64,000 nt of DNA from Branchinecta lynchi (GCA_023053575.1 JAKZAP010000010.1:20148628-20212627), one strand, 5' to 3'; positions 52,141-63,067 are shown, counted from the first letter of the stretch. Numbers and translations: made by a program. Notes: generated by a model from the letters alone, not told the origin.

Positions 52141-52733
52141 TATGAAAGACACTCAGTGCTACTATAAGCAACTGCTTCAACAAGCTCAGTAGTATGTGGT
52201 AGTATAACTACATTCATATAACTGGATTTAGCGTCGGATAATCTTAAGCAGTAGCATACAGTAATACTGTAGTGTTGACATAGAAGCATGAATGAATGAA
52301 TGAATGAATGAATTTATTGCACGAAAAAACCCTTGGGGTCTTGGCAACAAAACAAGAAAAACACAACAAACTACAAAAATCGCTCTCTATGGGACAAACC
52401 AACGCGGAGGAATCTAGCCACCTTACGAATATCCCCCATATTTGTACTTCCAATTTTTTCTAGTAGCCACTCCTCCCTAGTAATTCCCACCCCAAATAAT
52501 TCGACCCTTAAATCACTCAATCCTTCACATTCACACATAAAGTGGAACACATCCTCATCCACCTTTCCACACATTGGGCAAAAGTAAGGGCCATTCTTTA
52601 ACCTATTTTTTCCTATAAACCTTCTTTTCTCCCCAATAGTAATACATACAATAGTAGTAGCATCAGTTGATATTGCATGCTACTTCTTCGTACTACTACA
52701 TGCTACTATTCTGAGATAATTTTTCATCGGGTG
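52140..52733 (-). mobile_element. CCCGATGAAAAAT-family MITE, inverse copy, interrupted by a LINE tail
   Basis: The right terminus GAGATAATTTTTCATCGGG (to 52731) and TACTACATGCTACTATTCTG identify the family. Further left, beyond the LINE fragment at 52289-52640, stretches with AGTAGTATGTGGTAGTATAAC continue it weakly. Confidence 0.5.
52289..52640 (-). pseudogene. 5'-truncated LINE with C-terminal zinc finger, (ATTC)n tail
   Basis: The - strand reads GPYFCPMCGKVDEDVFHFMC then ECEGLSDLR, an EEWL block and a GLSHRERFL end: the zf-RVT-type zinc finger and C terminus of a LINE. The 3' UTR ends AATAAATTC followed by five ATTC repeats (52289-52315). The same family appears at 56579-56900, 59083-61187 and 61460-61850, each with a different tail microsatellite or the ATATC type. 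Confidence 0.82.
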
Positions 52734-52998
52734 CGATTGAGGCAAGAATGAAGTCTGAAAGCTGATTAAATAGATCCCACGGTTTTATACGACTCATTTC
52801 CGTGCTAATGTTCGTATTCTCTTCTTTTCTGTTTTGTTTACTGGACACCGTCTAGGTCCTCTCGGGCCAATTCTGATGGGAAATAAATCTGTTAATTCAT
52901 CATTCTTAAAAGATCTTGTCTCGCAAATGCCGTTTTATTTGTCACAAGGCGTGACGATTGTCTCTTCTTTTCACACAAGAAGGTCCTGTTCTAACTAG

Positions 52999-54140
52999 CT
53001 TTTTGGGATCCGAAAACGTAAGTGGAGGGATACCTATGACATCGCAAAAGTTGTCCGTCCGCCCGACTGTCAGTACGATAACTCTCGAAGGGAATGAGAT
53101 ATTCTGATGAAAATTGGTGTGAGCACTCTTCAAGTCAAGCGAAACGTCAATTTCGTAGACGGGCCCGATAGGTATTTAGGTGAGGGGAGGGGTTTCAAAT
53201 TAAGGGGCGACAAAAATATTTTTAAAAGCTAATGAGATAGTCGATTAAGGGGTAAGACGACATGCTGAACACGAATATGAAAATTATTTTCTCGCCAGAC
53301 AAGTAGTTCACCCGGAATCCGGTCAAAACCGGAAAGTTTGCTAAAAGTAAAAGTTTTATCTGAAGTTGATTAGATGTCCGATTTAGGGGTAAGAAGACAT
53401 GCTGAATCCGAATATTAGAACGATTTTCTCTTCGGACAAGTAGATCGCCGGAAATCCGGCCAAAACCAGAAAATTTGTCAAAAATAAAAGTTTAATCTGA
53501 AGTTGATTAGAGATTCGATTTAAGGATAGGGCAACATACTGAATCCGTATATGAAAATTATCTTCTCGGCGGACAAGTAGATCGCCCGGAATCCGGCCAA
53601 AACCGGGAAATTTGTTAAAAGTAGAAGTTTTTATATGGATTTCATTAGGTGTTCGATTTACGGGTAAGAAGAGATGCTGAATTCGTCTATGACAAACATT
53701 TTCTACCTGGACACACAGTTAGCCACGAATCCGGCTGAAATCGGATTATTTGTGAAAAGTTGAAGTTTTATCTCAAGTTAACTAGAGGTTGGATATAGGG
53801 GTAAGGAGATACGCTAAATCCGTTTTGAACTTAAATTGTTTGCATAACAAGTAGTTCGTCTGGAATCCGGCTGAAACTGGAAATTTGGCAGAAGTAAGGC
53901 CGGAACTATCGTCAAAGTAGATATGACGCAGGCTATGGGGGTAAACACACATGGTGAATCCATATTTGAACTTGGTCTTCTCAGATTATTACCATTTGCC
54001 TTAATCTGTTTCTAAATGTTATTAGTAAAGTGCTCAAGGAGTCTGGCGAAGACTGGACCTCTCTAAGACCCGATAGTCTGGATCAAATATTAAATTTTTG
54101 GGATCCCATCGAATCCTTTGGTCTTGTTTCTCATGTCACA
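52999..54140 (+). repeat. TTTTGGGATCC family, copy B
   Basis: Starts TTTTTGGGATCCGAAAACG at 53000 and ends GGGATCCCATCGAATCC near 54115, then TTGGTCTTGTTTCTC. It contains about six of the roughly 125-base subrepeats (GACATGCTGAA, GGACAAGTAG, CCGGAATCCGGCCAAAACC). The longest copy here. Confidence 0.72.
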
Positions 54141-54187
54141 GAGAAAAGGGCTCCAAATTTGAAAACAAGAGTTCGCGTTACAACTGC

Positions 54188-54498
54188 CCTCCCCGATGAA
54201 AAATGCATCTCAAAATAGTACTATGAAGTAGTGCGAAAAAGTTGCATGCAGTACTAACGATGCTACTACATGCTTCTGGTTCAAGGCTACCGTGTTACTG
54301 CATACTACTATATGCTGCTATTAGCAAGACTGGATGCTACTATGGCAAGACAGGGTGCTACTGGATACTACTACATAAGATTGGACGAGTCTGAGGCACA
54401 TTAAATGATAGTATTCTTTGCTATTACATAGTATTACGTGCAACGTTTTCGTACTACTACCATACTACTACGCAGCCTACACATTTTTCATCGGGTCT
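54188..54498 (+). mobile_element. CCCGATGAAAAAT-family MITE
   Basis: Starts CCCGATGAAAAATGCATC and ends CTACACATTTTTCATCGGG; about 95 percent like the 43012 copy. It follows copy B of the GGGATCC family directly and is followed by an AGTTGCG MITE only 6 bases later. Confidence 0.82.
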
Positions 54499-54504
54499 CT
54501 CCAG

Positions 54505-54748
54505 AGTTGCGTTTTGTTTGAAGTTCATAGTCCAGCGAGAGCGGATGGCGAACTGTAAATAGACGGTTTATACCTGGCGGACTACGTCAGAAGGAACGCT
54601 GAACTGTTCCCTGGCTCACCCAGCGTACAAACTAGCGGGTCCGCTGGCAAATAAAACGACCCTGGGCACCCCCCGCCTTCCCAGCGTACGGCCCGCTGGC
54701 GAATAAAACGACAACGAACAGTATGCTGTACTCAAATAAAACGCAACT
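54505..54748. mobile_element. AGTTGCGTTTT-family MITE with CAG target duplication
   Basis: 244 bases from AGTTGCGTTTTGTTTG to CAAATAAAACGCAACT, flanked by CAG at 54502-54504 and 54749-54751. The interior has AATAAAACGAC phrases and inner palindromes around GTACGGCCCGCTGGC. Not related internally to the palindromic long form at 25846. Confidence 0.85.
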
Positions 54749-54834
54749 CAGATAAGCTAGAGGTAAGTACCTGAGTATGTCAATATTTTGCCAAGCCAAC
54801 TGTAAACTACTTGTATTTGCGACAGGTTTCAGGA

Positions 54835-55060
54835 GATTCATTCACCTGACAAGGCCTAATAAATAAAACAGCATCTGGATACGACAAGAGCGACAAGTGG
54901 GACAAGACGAGAAAAGTGGGAATCAAAGAAAACGCGGCTAAGATACACGAACGCGACTGCAAATTATTCCAAGCCAGACAGAGGAGAGCGATCGGCATAT
55001 GTGGCCACATCGCTTCACCGATGCCTATCGGGGCTGCCACTCGACTCAAATAAAATGTAG
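54835..55060. repeat. Fragment related to the 59819-60318 Harbinger-like MITE
   Basis: Shares ATTCACCTGACAAGGCC then AATAAAACAG and ends CGACTCAAATAAAATGTAGCC, comparable to 60221-60318. The open frame 54807-55049 (- strand) reads through it and is not a gene. Confidence 0.45.
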
Positions 55061-55069
55061 CCTTCTACC

Positions 55070-55850
55070 CAAGTAGCAAAATAGTACTACCTAAAAAGGT
55101 TCTACACGCGTGCTAAACGCGCATAGTCGTCCACTACTGCTACTAGAAACCACCCTACAAATATGGCCTGAATCGAAACTTCACCAAAAATAGGGGTGAA
55201 TTTCACTTAGAATCACAATAGCACAGGGGTTTCACTTAGAATCACAGTAGCTGCGAATCACAGTAGGCTAATCAGATCAAATATTGCAGATAAAATGAGC
55301 AAAATACAACTAGGCCGTTCGACAGAAAGGGTATTTTTATTGGAATAACACCTTTCCTAAAAGATACTGCGCATAAGTACTACAGTTTTCAAATTTACTA
55401 CCAACTCACTACTTTGAAAAAAAATGTGCTAAAAAGAGCACAATTGTACTACGGGTGACAACCATGATCCCCATAAAATCAAACCGGAATGAAATTAGAC
55501 TGACTTGACTATCGAATCCTGAGGTAAGAACAGTGAGCCACGACGGCAAACGCGAGGGTTAATGTCTCCTGGAAATCGCAGAAAATATAAAGTTTGTGCT
55601 CGAGACACTAATCAAAAAATACAAAATAAATCAATGAACCTTTCTGTCTCTCCTATTGAAAAATCCCTTTGAGAACATCCCTTAAACTTGAAATACAAAC
55701 AAAGTCGTCACGGACAGAAGACAAGACTGGTTCAGGTGTCTTCAAATACTTGGTCTCCCTATCCCGCGCCATTTCCACACTCCGATAAACACTATCACCA
55801 GACGGAAACCACACTTTTAAAAAAATCAGATAGGACGGAAACAAAAAAAG
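55070..55850. other. Unassigned sequence
   Basis: CACTTAGAATCACA is repeated near 55200-55260; otherwise nothing recognised. The - strand open frame 55653-55988 enters the adjacent MITE and shows no domain. Confidence 0.4.
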
Positions 55851-55854
55851 GCCT

Positions 55855-56205
55855 ATAGATGTTCCTTCAGCCCAAGCTAACAGTGAATCATATTTGACGG
55901 TGCAAAACGGATACGTCAGCTTCATTTTATTAGAGCTATATTTCGGCCCTCCTTGGCAAGGTCTTGGCATCAGGCTCAAGTCGCTCATAAATCGTTTGTC
56001 CCTGCATTTCCAAATTGGGTGATTTAATTTGCGTCCCTTTCCTTATCGAATCTGCAAATTCATCGAATTTTTGTTCAGTCCGCATCGATTTCACCGCATT
56101 CGGTCCGTCCCTTCGTAAATTCGGTGATTTAACCTGTTTATTTGGTCTCTAAAATACAGCTCTAACAAAATGTAGCTGACTTATCCGTTTTGCAACGTCA
56201 AATAT
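55855..56205. mobile_element. Hairpin MITE with CTTGCCAAGGAGG cores, copy 2
   Basis: Starts AGATGTTCCTTCAGCCCAAG, has ATATTTGACGGTGCAAAACGG on the left and CCGTTTTGCAACGTCAAATAT on the right, as in the 22305 copy. One inner core is replaced by about 150 bases of unrelated sequence with ATTCGGTGATTTAA and AATTGGGTGATTTAA. Confidence 0.68.
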
Positions 56206-56578
56206 ATTAAAAAAAGGCCTAATGTTTTTTTTGTGTACATTAAAGCACCAGTCGCAGTGCATGCCGTTTATATTTTGATATAGAAAAATCCAGACAACCA
56301 TATGTCAAAACTTTGTGCCACCACGTTTGAAGTGTATTTAAAGAACGTAAACATAATGATTATTTTGATATGTATAGTGTTTTCATTCGTGCTTTTTACT
56401 TACTTAGATTTGTACTACACCGCTGTAGCTAAGCAGCGGGTTAACAAATAGATAAATATTTAGATGTACGTGACTCTTTTGAAATTCTGTCTGGTTTGAC
56501 GAGGTTATAAACCCGTCTCTACTGTTTTTAGCCTCACTCAGTCCTATGTCTTTGATGAGAAACCCGACAAACCTGCGT

Positions 56579-56900
56579 AGATAGATAGATAGATAGATAT
56601 TTATGGCATAAAGAGCAAACACGGGCAATCGCATCGAAAACAACGATAAGAAAAAATACATAGGAAACCTGAACACCGTACCAATATTTAAAACGACAGG
56701 GATATACAATTTCCCCTGTGTATTAACTTTATCCGGAGGGGCTTCCCGAACAAGTGAGCAGCCTGGAAACTTTCTCTTTCATTCTCTCAATTATCCACTC
56801 ACTCCCACATGCTTTATCTCCAAATAACTCTTGTCTTAATCCATTCAATTCCTACACCCTCCCACAAAATGACTCGTACTTTCTTTCTCGCATCCACACA
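56579..56900 (-). pseudogene. Decayed LINE C terminus with (TATC)n tail
   Basis: The - strand has a diverged zinc-finger block (CGCEKESTSHF, then CRN) with several stops, followed by a 3' UTR with CGTGTTTGCTCTTTATGCC and an ATCT repeat (56578-56599 as GATA on +). It fits the zf-RVT LINE family of 52289 and 61460 but is much older. Confidence 0.5.
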
Positions 56901-57430
56901 TGGGGTAAGAATACTCTATATGACTAAGTCAAAAACACGCCAGCGCTCCTCAGGAAGAAGGAGTAAGCGTGTCCGTACGACTCAAACTCAACGACTCAAA
57001 TCCTGTATCGATCAATCACCGCGATCTTTGGTAGCAGCTGCGACACCACTTCTGCCTTTCTTCCACTAGATAACCGGAGAGGCCTTAGATTTTGCATCGG
57101 CAAGGAGAGATTGACTTTAATTTTCAAAAACGACTTTAACAGCGCGTGGCGCCGAATTGGTGCTTCACGTCAGGTTATTTATACACTTATCAGATAAAAG
57201 CCGATCGTCAACGAAACAAAATAATACACAAATCACTGGAAATCACCTAACTTTACCCAAATATTTTCGTATAGTACCTGCAAACCAATAAGCTCCCCGG
57301 AATCATTAGGTGTGGGCCTGATCGGCCTCAAAAGGGCCAAAGATTTGTTTGCTAAATTTTCAGGCCCCTGGCTTCCTTATCCCTTTCAATTCTCTTTACT
57401 AGGCGGACCGAGAACAACATGAGTCAGTCG
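56901..57430. other. Unassigned sequence
   Basis: Nothing recognised. The + strand open frame 56809-57069 is antisense to the LINE remnant at its left and has no domain. Confidence 0.4.
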
Positions 57431-57439
57431 AAATTTATT

Positions 57440-57605
57440 ACGGCGATTTTTCGGCCTTTTTTGGCAAGTGTCACAGGTCACTTCCAAGCTGAGCAAGAAT
57501 CCCCGACCTGAAATATTTAACCTGTGAAATTTAAAGAGATAATATTTGTCGCGGTGAGAAAATTCTGACTGGACCTTTGTCAAGAAAGGCCGTAATACCG
57601 CTAGA
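57440..57605. repeat. Small hairpin repeat with facing TTGGCAAG / CTTTGTCAAG cores
   Basis: TTTTCGGCCTTTTTTGGCAAGTG at 57448 (in two blocks) is mirrored by CCTTTGTCAAGAAAGGCCG at 57572-57592. Another member of the CTTGCCAAGAAGGGCCGAAA motif group. Confidence 0.6.
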
Positions 57606-57817
57606 CAAACTCATCCAACTTATCTGTTTAGTACCATGAAATATAATTCTCTTACCCCAAACCCAAATTGCTCTCAGACCTATAATATTGCGGCTAAAGC
57701 ACAGCCGCATTTTTTTTTCTTTGTCTGTGTGGGGCTCATTTAAAACGTGAGGCTTCAGTGAACTTTCGTTTACAACAATATATCAAAAGTTTTGGCGGGA
57801 TCGCAAACCTGTGTAGG

Positions 57818-58830
57818 ATACCTTTTTGGGATCCAAAAACGTAAGTGGAGGGATACCTATGACATCGAAAAAGTTGTACGTCTGTCTGTGAGCACGATAA
57901 TTCTCGAAGAGAATGAGATATTTCGATGAAACTTGATGGGAGGATCCTTTGGGGCAACGGAAAGGTCGAGTTCTTAGATGGGCTCTGTCCCTACATTTAG
58001 GGGTAAGGGAGGGGGATGAAATTAAGGGACAAACAAAATATTTTCAAACAGCTAATGAGATGAGAAGTAGTCGATTTAGGGGTAAGAAGACATTCTGAAC
58101 ACGAATCTGAAGACTATTTTCTCGCCGGACAAGTAGTTCGCCCGGAATCCGGCCAAAACCGGAAAGTTTGTTAAATGTAAAAGATTTATTTGAAGTTGAT
58201 TAGATGTTCGATTTAGGGGCAAGAAGACATGCTGAACACTTATGTGAAAACTATTTTCTACCCAGACAAGTAGTTCACCCGGAATCCGGCAAAAATCGGA
58301 AAATCGTTAAAAGTTAAAGGTTTTTTTGTAGCCTAGTTAATTAGATATCTGATTTAGGGGTAAGAAGAGATGCTGAATCCGTGTATGAAAATCATTTTGT
58401 ACCTGTACATATAATTCGCCCGGAATCTGGCTGGAACCGGAAAATTTGTTATAAGTTAAATTTGTATTTGAAGTTGATTAGATGTTCGATATAGGGGAAA
58501 GAAGATATGCCGAGTTTTTTTTAAGCTTTCTTTTTTCACCGGACAAGAAGTTCCGGTATTCGGCCGAAACCGGAAAATTGGCAGAAGTAAGGCAGGAAGT
58601 TTTCGTCAAAACAGATATGAATTATAGGGTTAAAAACACACGCTGAATCCATATCTGAACTTGGTTTTCTCAGATGATTAGCTACTTGGCCTTAGTCTGT
58701 TTCTGAATTTTAATAGTAAAATTATTCTAGGAGTCTGGCGAAGACTGGATCTGGCGAAGACAAAACTCAATTGTCTGGATCAAATATTAGATTTTTGGGA
58801 TCCCATCGAAACCTTAGGTCTTGTTACTTT
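57818..58830 (+). repeat. TTTTGGGATCC family, copy C
   Basis: Starts CTTTTTGGGATCCAAAAACG and ends GGGATCCCATCGAAACC, TTAGGTCTTG. It contains five subrepeats with TAAGAAGACAT.CTGAACAC, TTTTCTCGCCGGACAAG and CGGCCAAAACCGG. It is followed within 170 bases by the GAGCGTG MITE fragment. Confidence 0.72.
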
Positions 58831-58991
58831 CTTGATTCCGTCAATGTCCGAGCAGGAAAGAAAATTGACCACAAAGGTGGCTGTGGTGCATATAGTACTA
58901 TTTCTGATTGCCGATAATCGTGCCCGCGGCAGTTTAGAATACTCCGATATAAATATCCACCTGCGCGGACGGATAAAAAAAGACACACATA

Positions 58992-59082
58992 GAGCGTGTT
59001 CCACCCTACTTACCCTAGTTACTGCGCATGACGTCACGAATTTTGGCTTCTTGGAGTCAAGGCTGGAATGCATTTTTAAATT
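58992..59082 (+). mobile_element. GAGCGTG-family MITE, left-end fragment
   Basis: Starts GAGCGTGTTCCACCCTACTT and continues through GCATGACGTCACGAATTTTG and AAGGCTGGAATGCATTTTT. It is cut where the LINE at 59083 begins, so the LINE probably inserted into this MITE. Confidence 0.75.
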
Positions 59083-61187
59083 TGTGTGGATTTAAAGGGG
59101 GCTTTCGACAACGTTAGTAGAGCGTTGCTTGTAGAGTATTTAGTAAGGATTGGTCTACCGGTAGCATTTGTTTTGATTCTAATCGAAATGTGTAAGGTTG
59201 TGGCTTGTGTGGTAACGGTGATAGGGAATTTCCAAGGAGTGCAAGATCGTATATTGGAGTTAAACAGGGTTGCACCGTATCACCGAAGCGTTTCGCCCTG
59301 TTTTTGAATGATACTGAAGGGTATATGGAGGGACGAGGAGCTCCAATGGTAACCCTAAACCTTATCAAATTGTGTGTCCTTTTGTTTGCTGACGATATGG
59401 TCCTGGTCACCAAAAGCCCGGAGAAACTTCAAAACTTGATTGATTTATTAGAACATTATTTAAGTGTTAAAAATTAGAATTGAACACAGATTAAACAGTG
59501 GTGGCGGTATTCAGGAAAGGAGAAAAAAATTAAAGACAGTGTGGTATTTACTTATGGTGGGAGAAACCTAAAGGTGAAGGAGGAATGGTTGTATCTTGGA
59601 TGCATGTTCAGCCCAAAGGGGAAAATGGGAAAGCATGTAGAATTTAGTATAGCTAGAGGTAAAAGGTGTGTCAATATGATACTTAGAAGTGATATAAGAA
59701 GGAGATGTAATTTATGGGTTTTAAGGATATTTTGAATGTGAAAGTGTTGCCGGCAGTCCATTATGCGGCCGAAATATGAGGTTTTTGTCAGGGGAAAAGT
59801 CAGAACAGTTACAGTTAAAGCCGCGTTCGATTTAGCCTTGTCCGGTCCAGTCTCAATTCAGTCAGCCAAATGCCGTTTTATTTAATTGCCTTGTCCGCTT
59901 AACGCCGTTTTATTTGTCCTGTCAGCTGACAATTGTCCCAGGGTTGGTCACCAAGAGCCAAGGTGTATGAGTTACTTCAGGAAACTTTGGGTTACTCAGA
60001 GTTACTTTAGGTTACATTGGGTTACATTAGGTTACATTGGGTTACTTTGAGATACTTTTGGGTTACTTTCCAGGGTGTACGAAGTTACTTTGGTGACCAA
60101 CCCTGGCAATTGTCAGTGCCATGTCAGACAGGACGCCGTGAATGATGACATGTTCTCGGAGCAAGTTTTGGTCCTGTCCCGGGTAGATTTTTCGACTGCG
60201 TTTTATTTGCGATGCTTGTCATTCACCTGACAGGGCTAAATAAAACGGGTTTAAACCGTGAGAAGGCAGTAACGAGAAGACAGGACCGAGACAAGGAGGA
60301 CTCAAATCGAACGAGGCTTAAGTTATTTTAAAAGAGCACTAGGTCAAAGCAATAAAATTAATAGATTGGTGGTTAGGAAGGATTTAGGCCTAAGGTCGCT
60401 GAGAAGTATTAGAGTAGTAAAAATTATTCAGTATTGGGAACAAATGTTAATATTTCCGGGTGAAAGATTACTGATAGATGCGTATTTTGAGTCGTTGAAG
60501 GATGGAACACGCGATTCCTGGGCTTTCCAGATTCGTTCAATATTAGATAGTTGCGGGCTTGTTTATATGTGGAATCGAGGGGAGGGTAGGGGGAGAGAGT
60601 TCGGATTTGTGTCAAAAGTTAGTAGTAGGTTAATTGACCAAGAAATCCAGGTTTGGTTAGATAGGATAAGAGATAGTGGATCCCTGATTTTGTATGCAGA
60701 GACTAAAGAGATTTGGGGTGAAGAAATTTATTTTAAAGCGGGTCTAAAGAAAGAGGAAATGAAACTACTTTTAAATATGAGGGCAGATAGCTTGCCACTT
60801 GGTGAAAGCCGAAAGTATTTGGGAAGTGTTAGGGAGAAACCTGGTCCTTACTTTTGTCAAATGTGCGGTGAGGGAGATGAGGATGTACTTCATTTAATGT
60901 GTGGTTGTGACGAAATTGAGGATCTGAGGGAGGACATTTTAAAGGGAGGGATTCACGGGAGGAAGTAGTTGTTAAATATTATGCGAGTAGGGATTTTCTT
61001 AGTATAAGAAGCCTGGCGAGGTTCCTCAGAGTGGCTTGTCTTCACAGGGAAAAGTGTTTGTATGGGGTTTAGTGTGAAATAGTAGTGTGACGGTTTGTTT
61101 TTGTATTTACATGTACTTATTTGTATATTTGCTTGTTACGGCCCTTGGGCTTTCAAGGCAAATAAATACCATATCATATCATATCAT
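59083..61187 (+). pseudogene. 5'-truncated LINE: RT motif A onward, split by a MITE
   Basis: The coding remnant starts inside RT motif A (DLKGAFDNVSR), frameshifts near 59200-59260, continues with GVKQGCTVSPKRFALFLND and LLFADDMVLV (motif C), reaches a stop at 59475, and has EEWLYLGCMF at about 59580. After the MITE at 59819-60318 the frame resumes at 60366 with 200 codons including RADSLPLGESRKY and PGPYFCQMCGEGDEDVLHL. The GVKQGC and LFADDMVL style fits RTE-like or L1-like LINEs; clade undecided. The 3' end is ATACC followed by ATATC repeats (61171-61187). Confidence 0.85.
59819..60318. mobile_element. 500-bp Harbinger-like MITE, TAA target duplication
   Basis: Flanked by TAA (59816-59818, 60319-60321). 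Termini AGCCGCGTTCGATTTAGCC and AAATCGAACGAGGCT are inverted. The interior has facing CAGGGTTGGTCACC and GGTGACCAACCCTGG arms around an 11-base tandem array (GGTTACATTGG type, 59965-60070), plus TTTTATTTG phrases. TAA duplications fit PIF/Harbinger. It splits the LINE, so it is younger than it. Confidence 0.88.
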
Positions 61188-61195
61188 AGCAACCC

Positions 61196-61383
61196 CACGG
61201 TTAATTCGGCCAATCACGTTACAGAGATGCGTACTTACCACGCTTACTAGCGAGCATGGTAAGCAAATAGTTACTTTTACTACAGTTACTATTTCGAGAA
61301 GATTTTCGAGAAGTAACTTTTTACGAGGTTGGAATGGAATTAGTAAGTAATAGTTACTGTTGTTAGAAGGGTGGATCACGCTC
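61196..61383 (+). mobile_element. GAGCGTG-family MITE, right-hand portion
   Basis: Contains CGGCCAATCACGTTACAG, GAGCATGGTAAGCAAATAG, TACGAGGTTGGAATGG and ends AAGGGTGGATCACGCTC. It directly follows the ATATC tail of the LINE at 59083-61187. The left end of the same family lies just upstream of that LINE (58992-59082), so the two are plausibly halves of a single MITE split by the LINE. Confidence 0.78.
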
Positions 61384-61459
61384 ATAGTGTCTTCGCTCCT
61401 CTACATCTGCGACTCCAGCATTTCATGCATAGTTATTTAGCTCATTGAATCTCAGGTTT

Positions 61460-61850
61460 TACATTACCGCTAGGGGATAGGAGGAGGTATGTGGGAAGGG
61501 GTTTAAGTCGGATTGGTCCTTACTACTGCCCTATGTGTGGGGAGATGAATGAGAATGTGTTGCACCTGATGTGTGAATGTAGTGAATTGGATGGGTTGAG
61601 GGATGAAGTGTTTGGAAAAAGAGTGTACGATGAGGAATGGTTGGTTAAAGTAATGAAGGATGAATGTTTTTCGGGAGTTCGCCAGTTGGGAAGATTCCTT
61701 AAGCTTTCGATGAAGCATCGTGAAAGATTCATTTAGGTTTATTAGTAATTTAGTGAAAATTTATTTTTATTTTGTTTTGTATTGCCATGGCCCTCGGGCT
61801 TTTTGTGTAAATATATATCATATCATATCATATCATTTCTGTTGAACCCC
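61460..61850 (+). pseudogene. 5'-truncated LINE, zinc-finger C terminus, (ATATC)n tail
   Basis: From about 61463 the frame reads LPLGDRRRYVGRG, then GPYYCPMCGEMNENVLHLMC, ECSELDGLRDE and ends KHRERFI with TAG at 61736. The 3' UTR has GGCCCTCGGGCTTT and ends in four ATATC repeats (61818-61840), like the copy ending at 61187. Only about 90 codons remain, without stops, so it is fairly young. Confidence 0.82.
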
Positions 61851-62620
61851 TGATCAGAAGAGGTAATTAAAAACTGTATAAATTCCACTCGACGCTCCGG
61901 CCAGTTTGACGGAGGACGCTTTGGTTCTATATCCGTGATCTACTTTTCTGCCGATTCCGGCTAACCCCCCAAGCTGAAAGAAATAGTTTAGGCTAGGCTA
62001 TCATAATTCTGTATATTAATCATGTTCTTTTACCCCTCAATCAAACCTTGACGGCTTCTAAGGTGCTGTTGTAGAACTTCCATTTCCAGCGGATGCTAGA
62101 AAAATTATGATCAGAAAATTAACAGCATATTCAGATTCCGACCCTAACCCGACTCATCAACCACCAATCGAGCTTTTGAAATCAAGCCCCCAATTAGAGT
62201 CTGGAAACGAGTTCCCAGAACCTGGAATAGCTTTACCGTGAGGCATTGGAGAAGCTTTTCAACTCCACTCAGTTGATTATTCCACACATGCGTATTAATA
62301 TACAGGCAATAACTATAGTTTGTCAGTTCATAGAAAGTGCTCTAAAGATTGCCTATCGTTCGCGAAGTTTTGAACAACTGACAAACTTTTCCCCACAATG
62401 GGGAAACTTATTTTGATTGGTCATTTTCTTACTATTGCATTATTATGTATAACCACCTTATTAGATTCTATGTAATTATGACATATCTGACAAAATCGTT
62501 ATAGGCTATTATTATTAGTATTCTTATAGGCTACTATTAAGCTTTCTTCATTTAGTATAGCTGCATTCAACAGTTACTTTCTTTTTTCTTTTTGTGATCG
62601 GCCGTCAGCTTCAAACACAT
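61851..62620. other. Intergenic sequence, nothing recognised
   Basis: AT-rich, no supportable gene or bounded repeat. Confidence 0.45.
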
Positions 62621-62621
62621 T

Positions 62622-63067
62622 AGTTGCGTTTATGCAGATACCAAGGTATCTGTTACCACGTAACTCGATTTGCAATTAGTCTTTCTTGTAGTTACCATGG
62701 TAGCTCATACTTATGTTGCTCTTCAAAACGGAAATTGCTGATATTGCCGTTTTCGAAGTCGTCCCAAAAGAAAAAAATGATATCCAGTCACACCGCTAAG
62801 TGCCAAACTTCTTTCCCCCCAATTTGACAAAATTCTAGGCTCTATTGTTGGTGATAATGACAGTGAGATGACTTTTCCACATACCACGATCAGTTACCAC
62901 GGTCGGACCGTGTATCTGAATATCATATACCACGGTATCTGGCTAGATACCACGGTAACTGCAGAAACATCTTTCGACCGTGGTATCAGATACCAGATAC
63001 CACGAAAACTGCGAAAACGACTTTAGACCGTGATATCAGATACCATGGTATCTGCAAAAACGTAACT
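62622..63067. mobile_element. AGTTGCGTTTT-family MITE, long form
   Basis: Starts AGTTGCGTTTATGCAGATACC and ends TCTGCAAAAACGTAACT, with ATT/AAT flanks. The interior has the same palindromic GATACCACGGTAACTGC units and the GTCGTCCCAAAAG spacer as the 25846 copy. Confidence 0.78.

Noticed and set aside
55653..55988. Possible upstream RASSF exon or separate gene on the - strand
   Set aside because: Part of it is MITE sequence; no C1-domain cysteines and no convincing splice sites.
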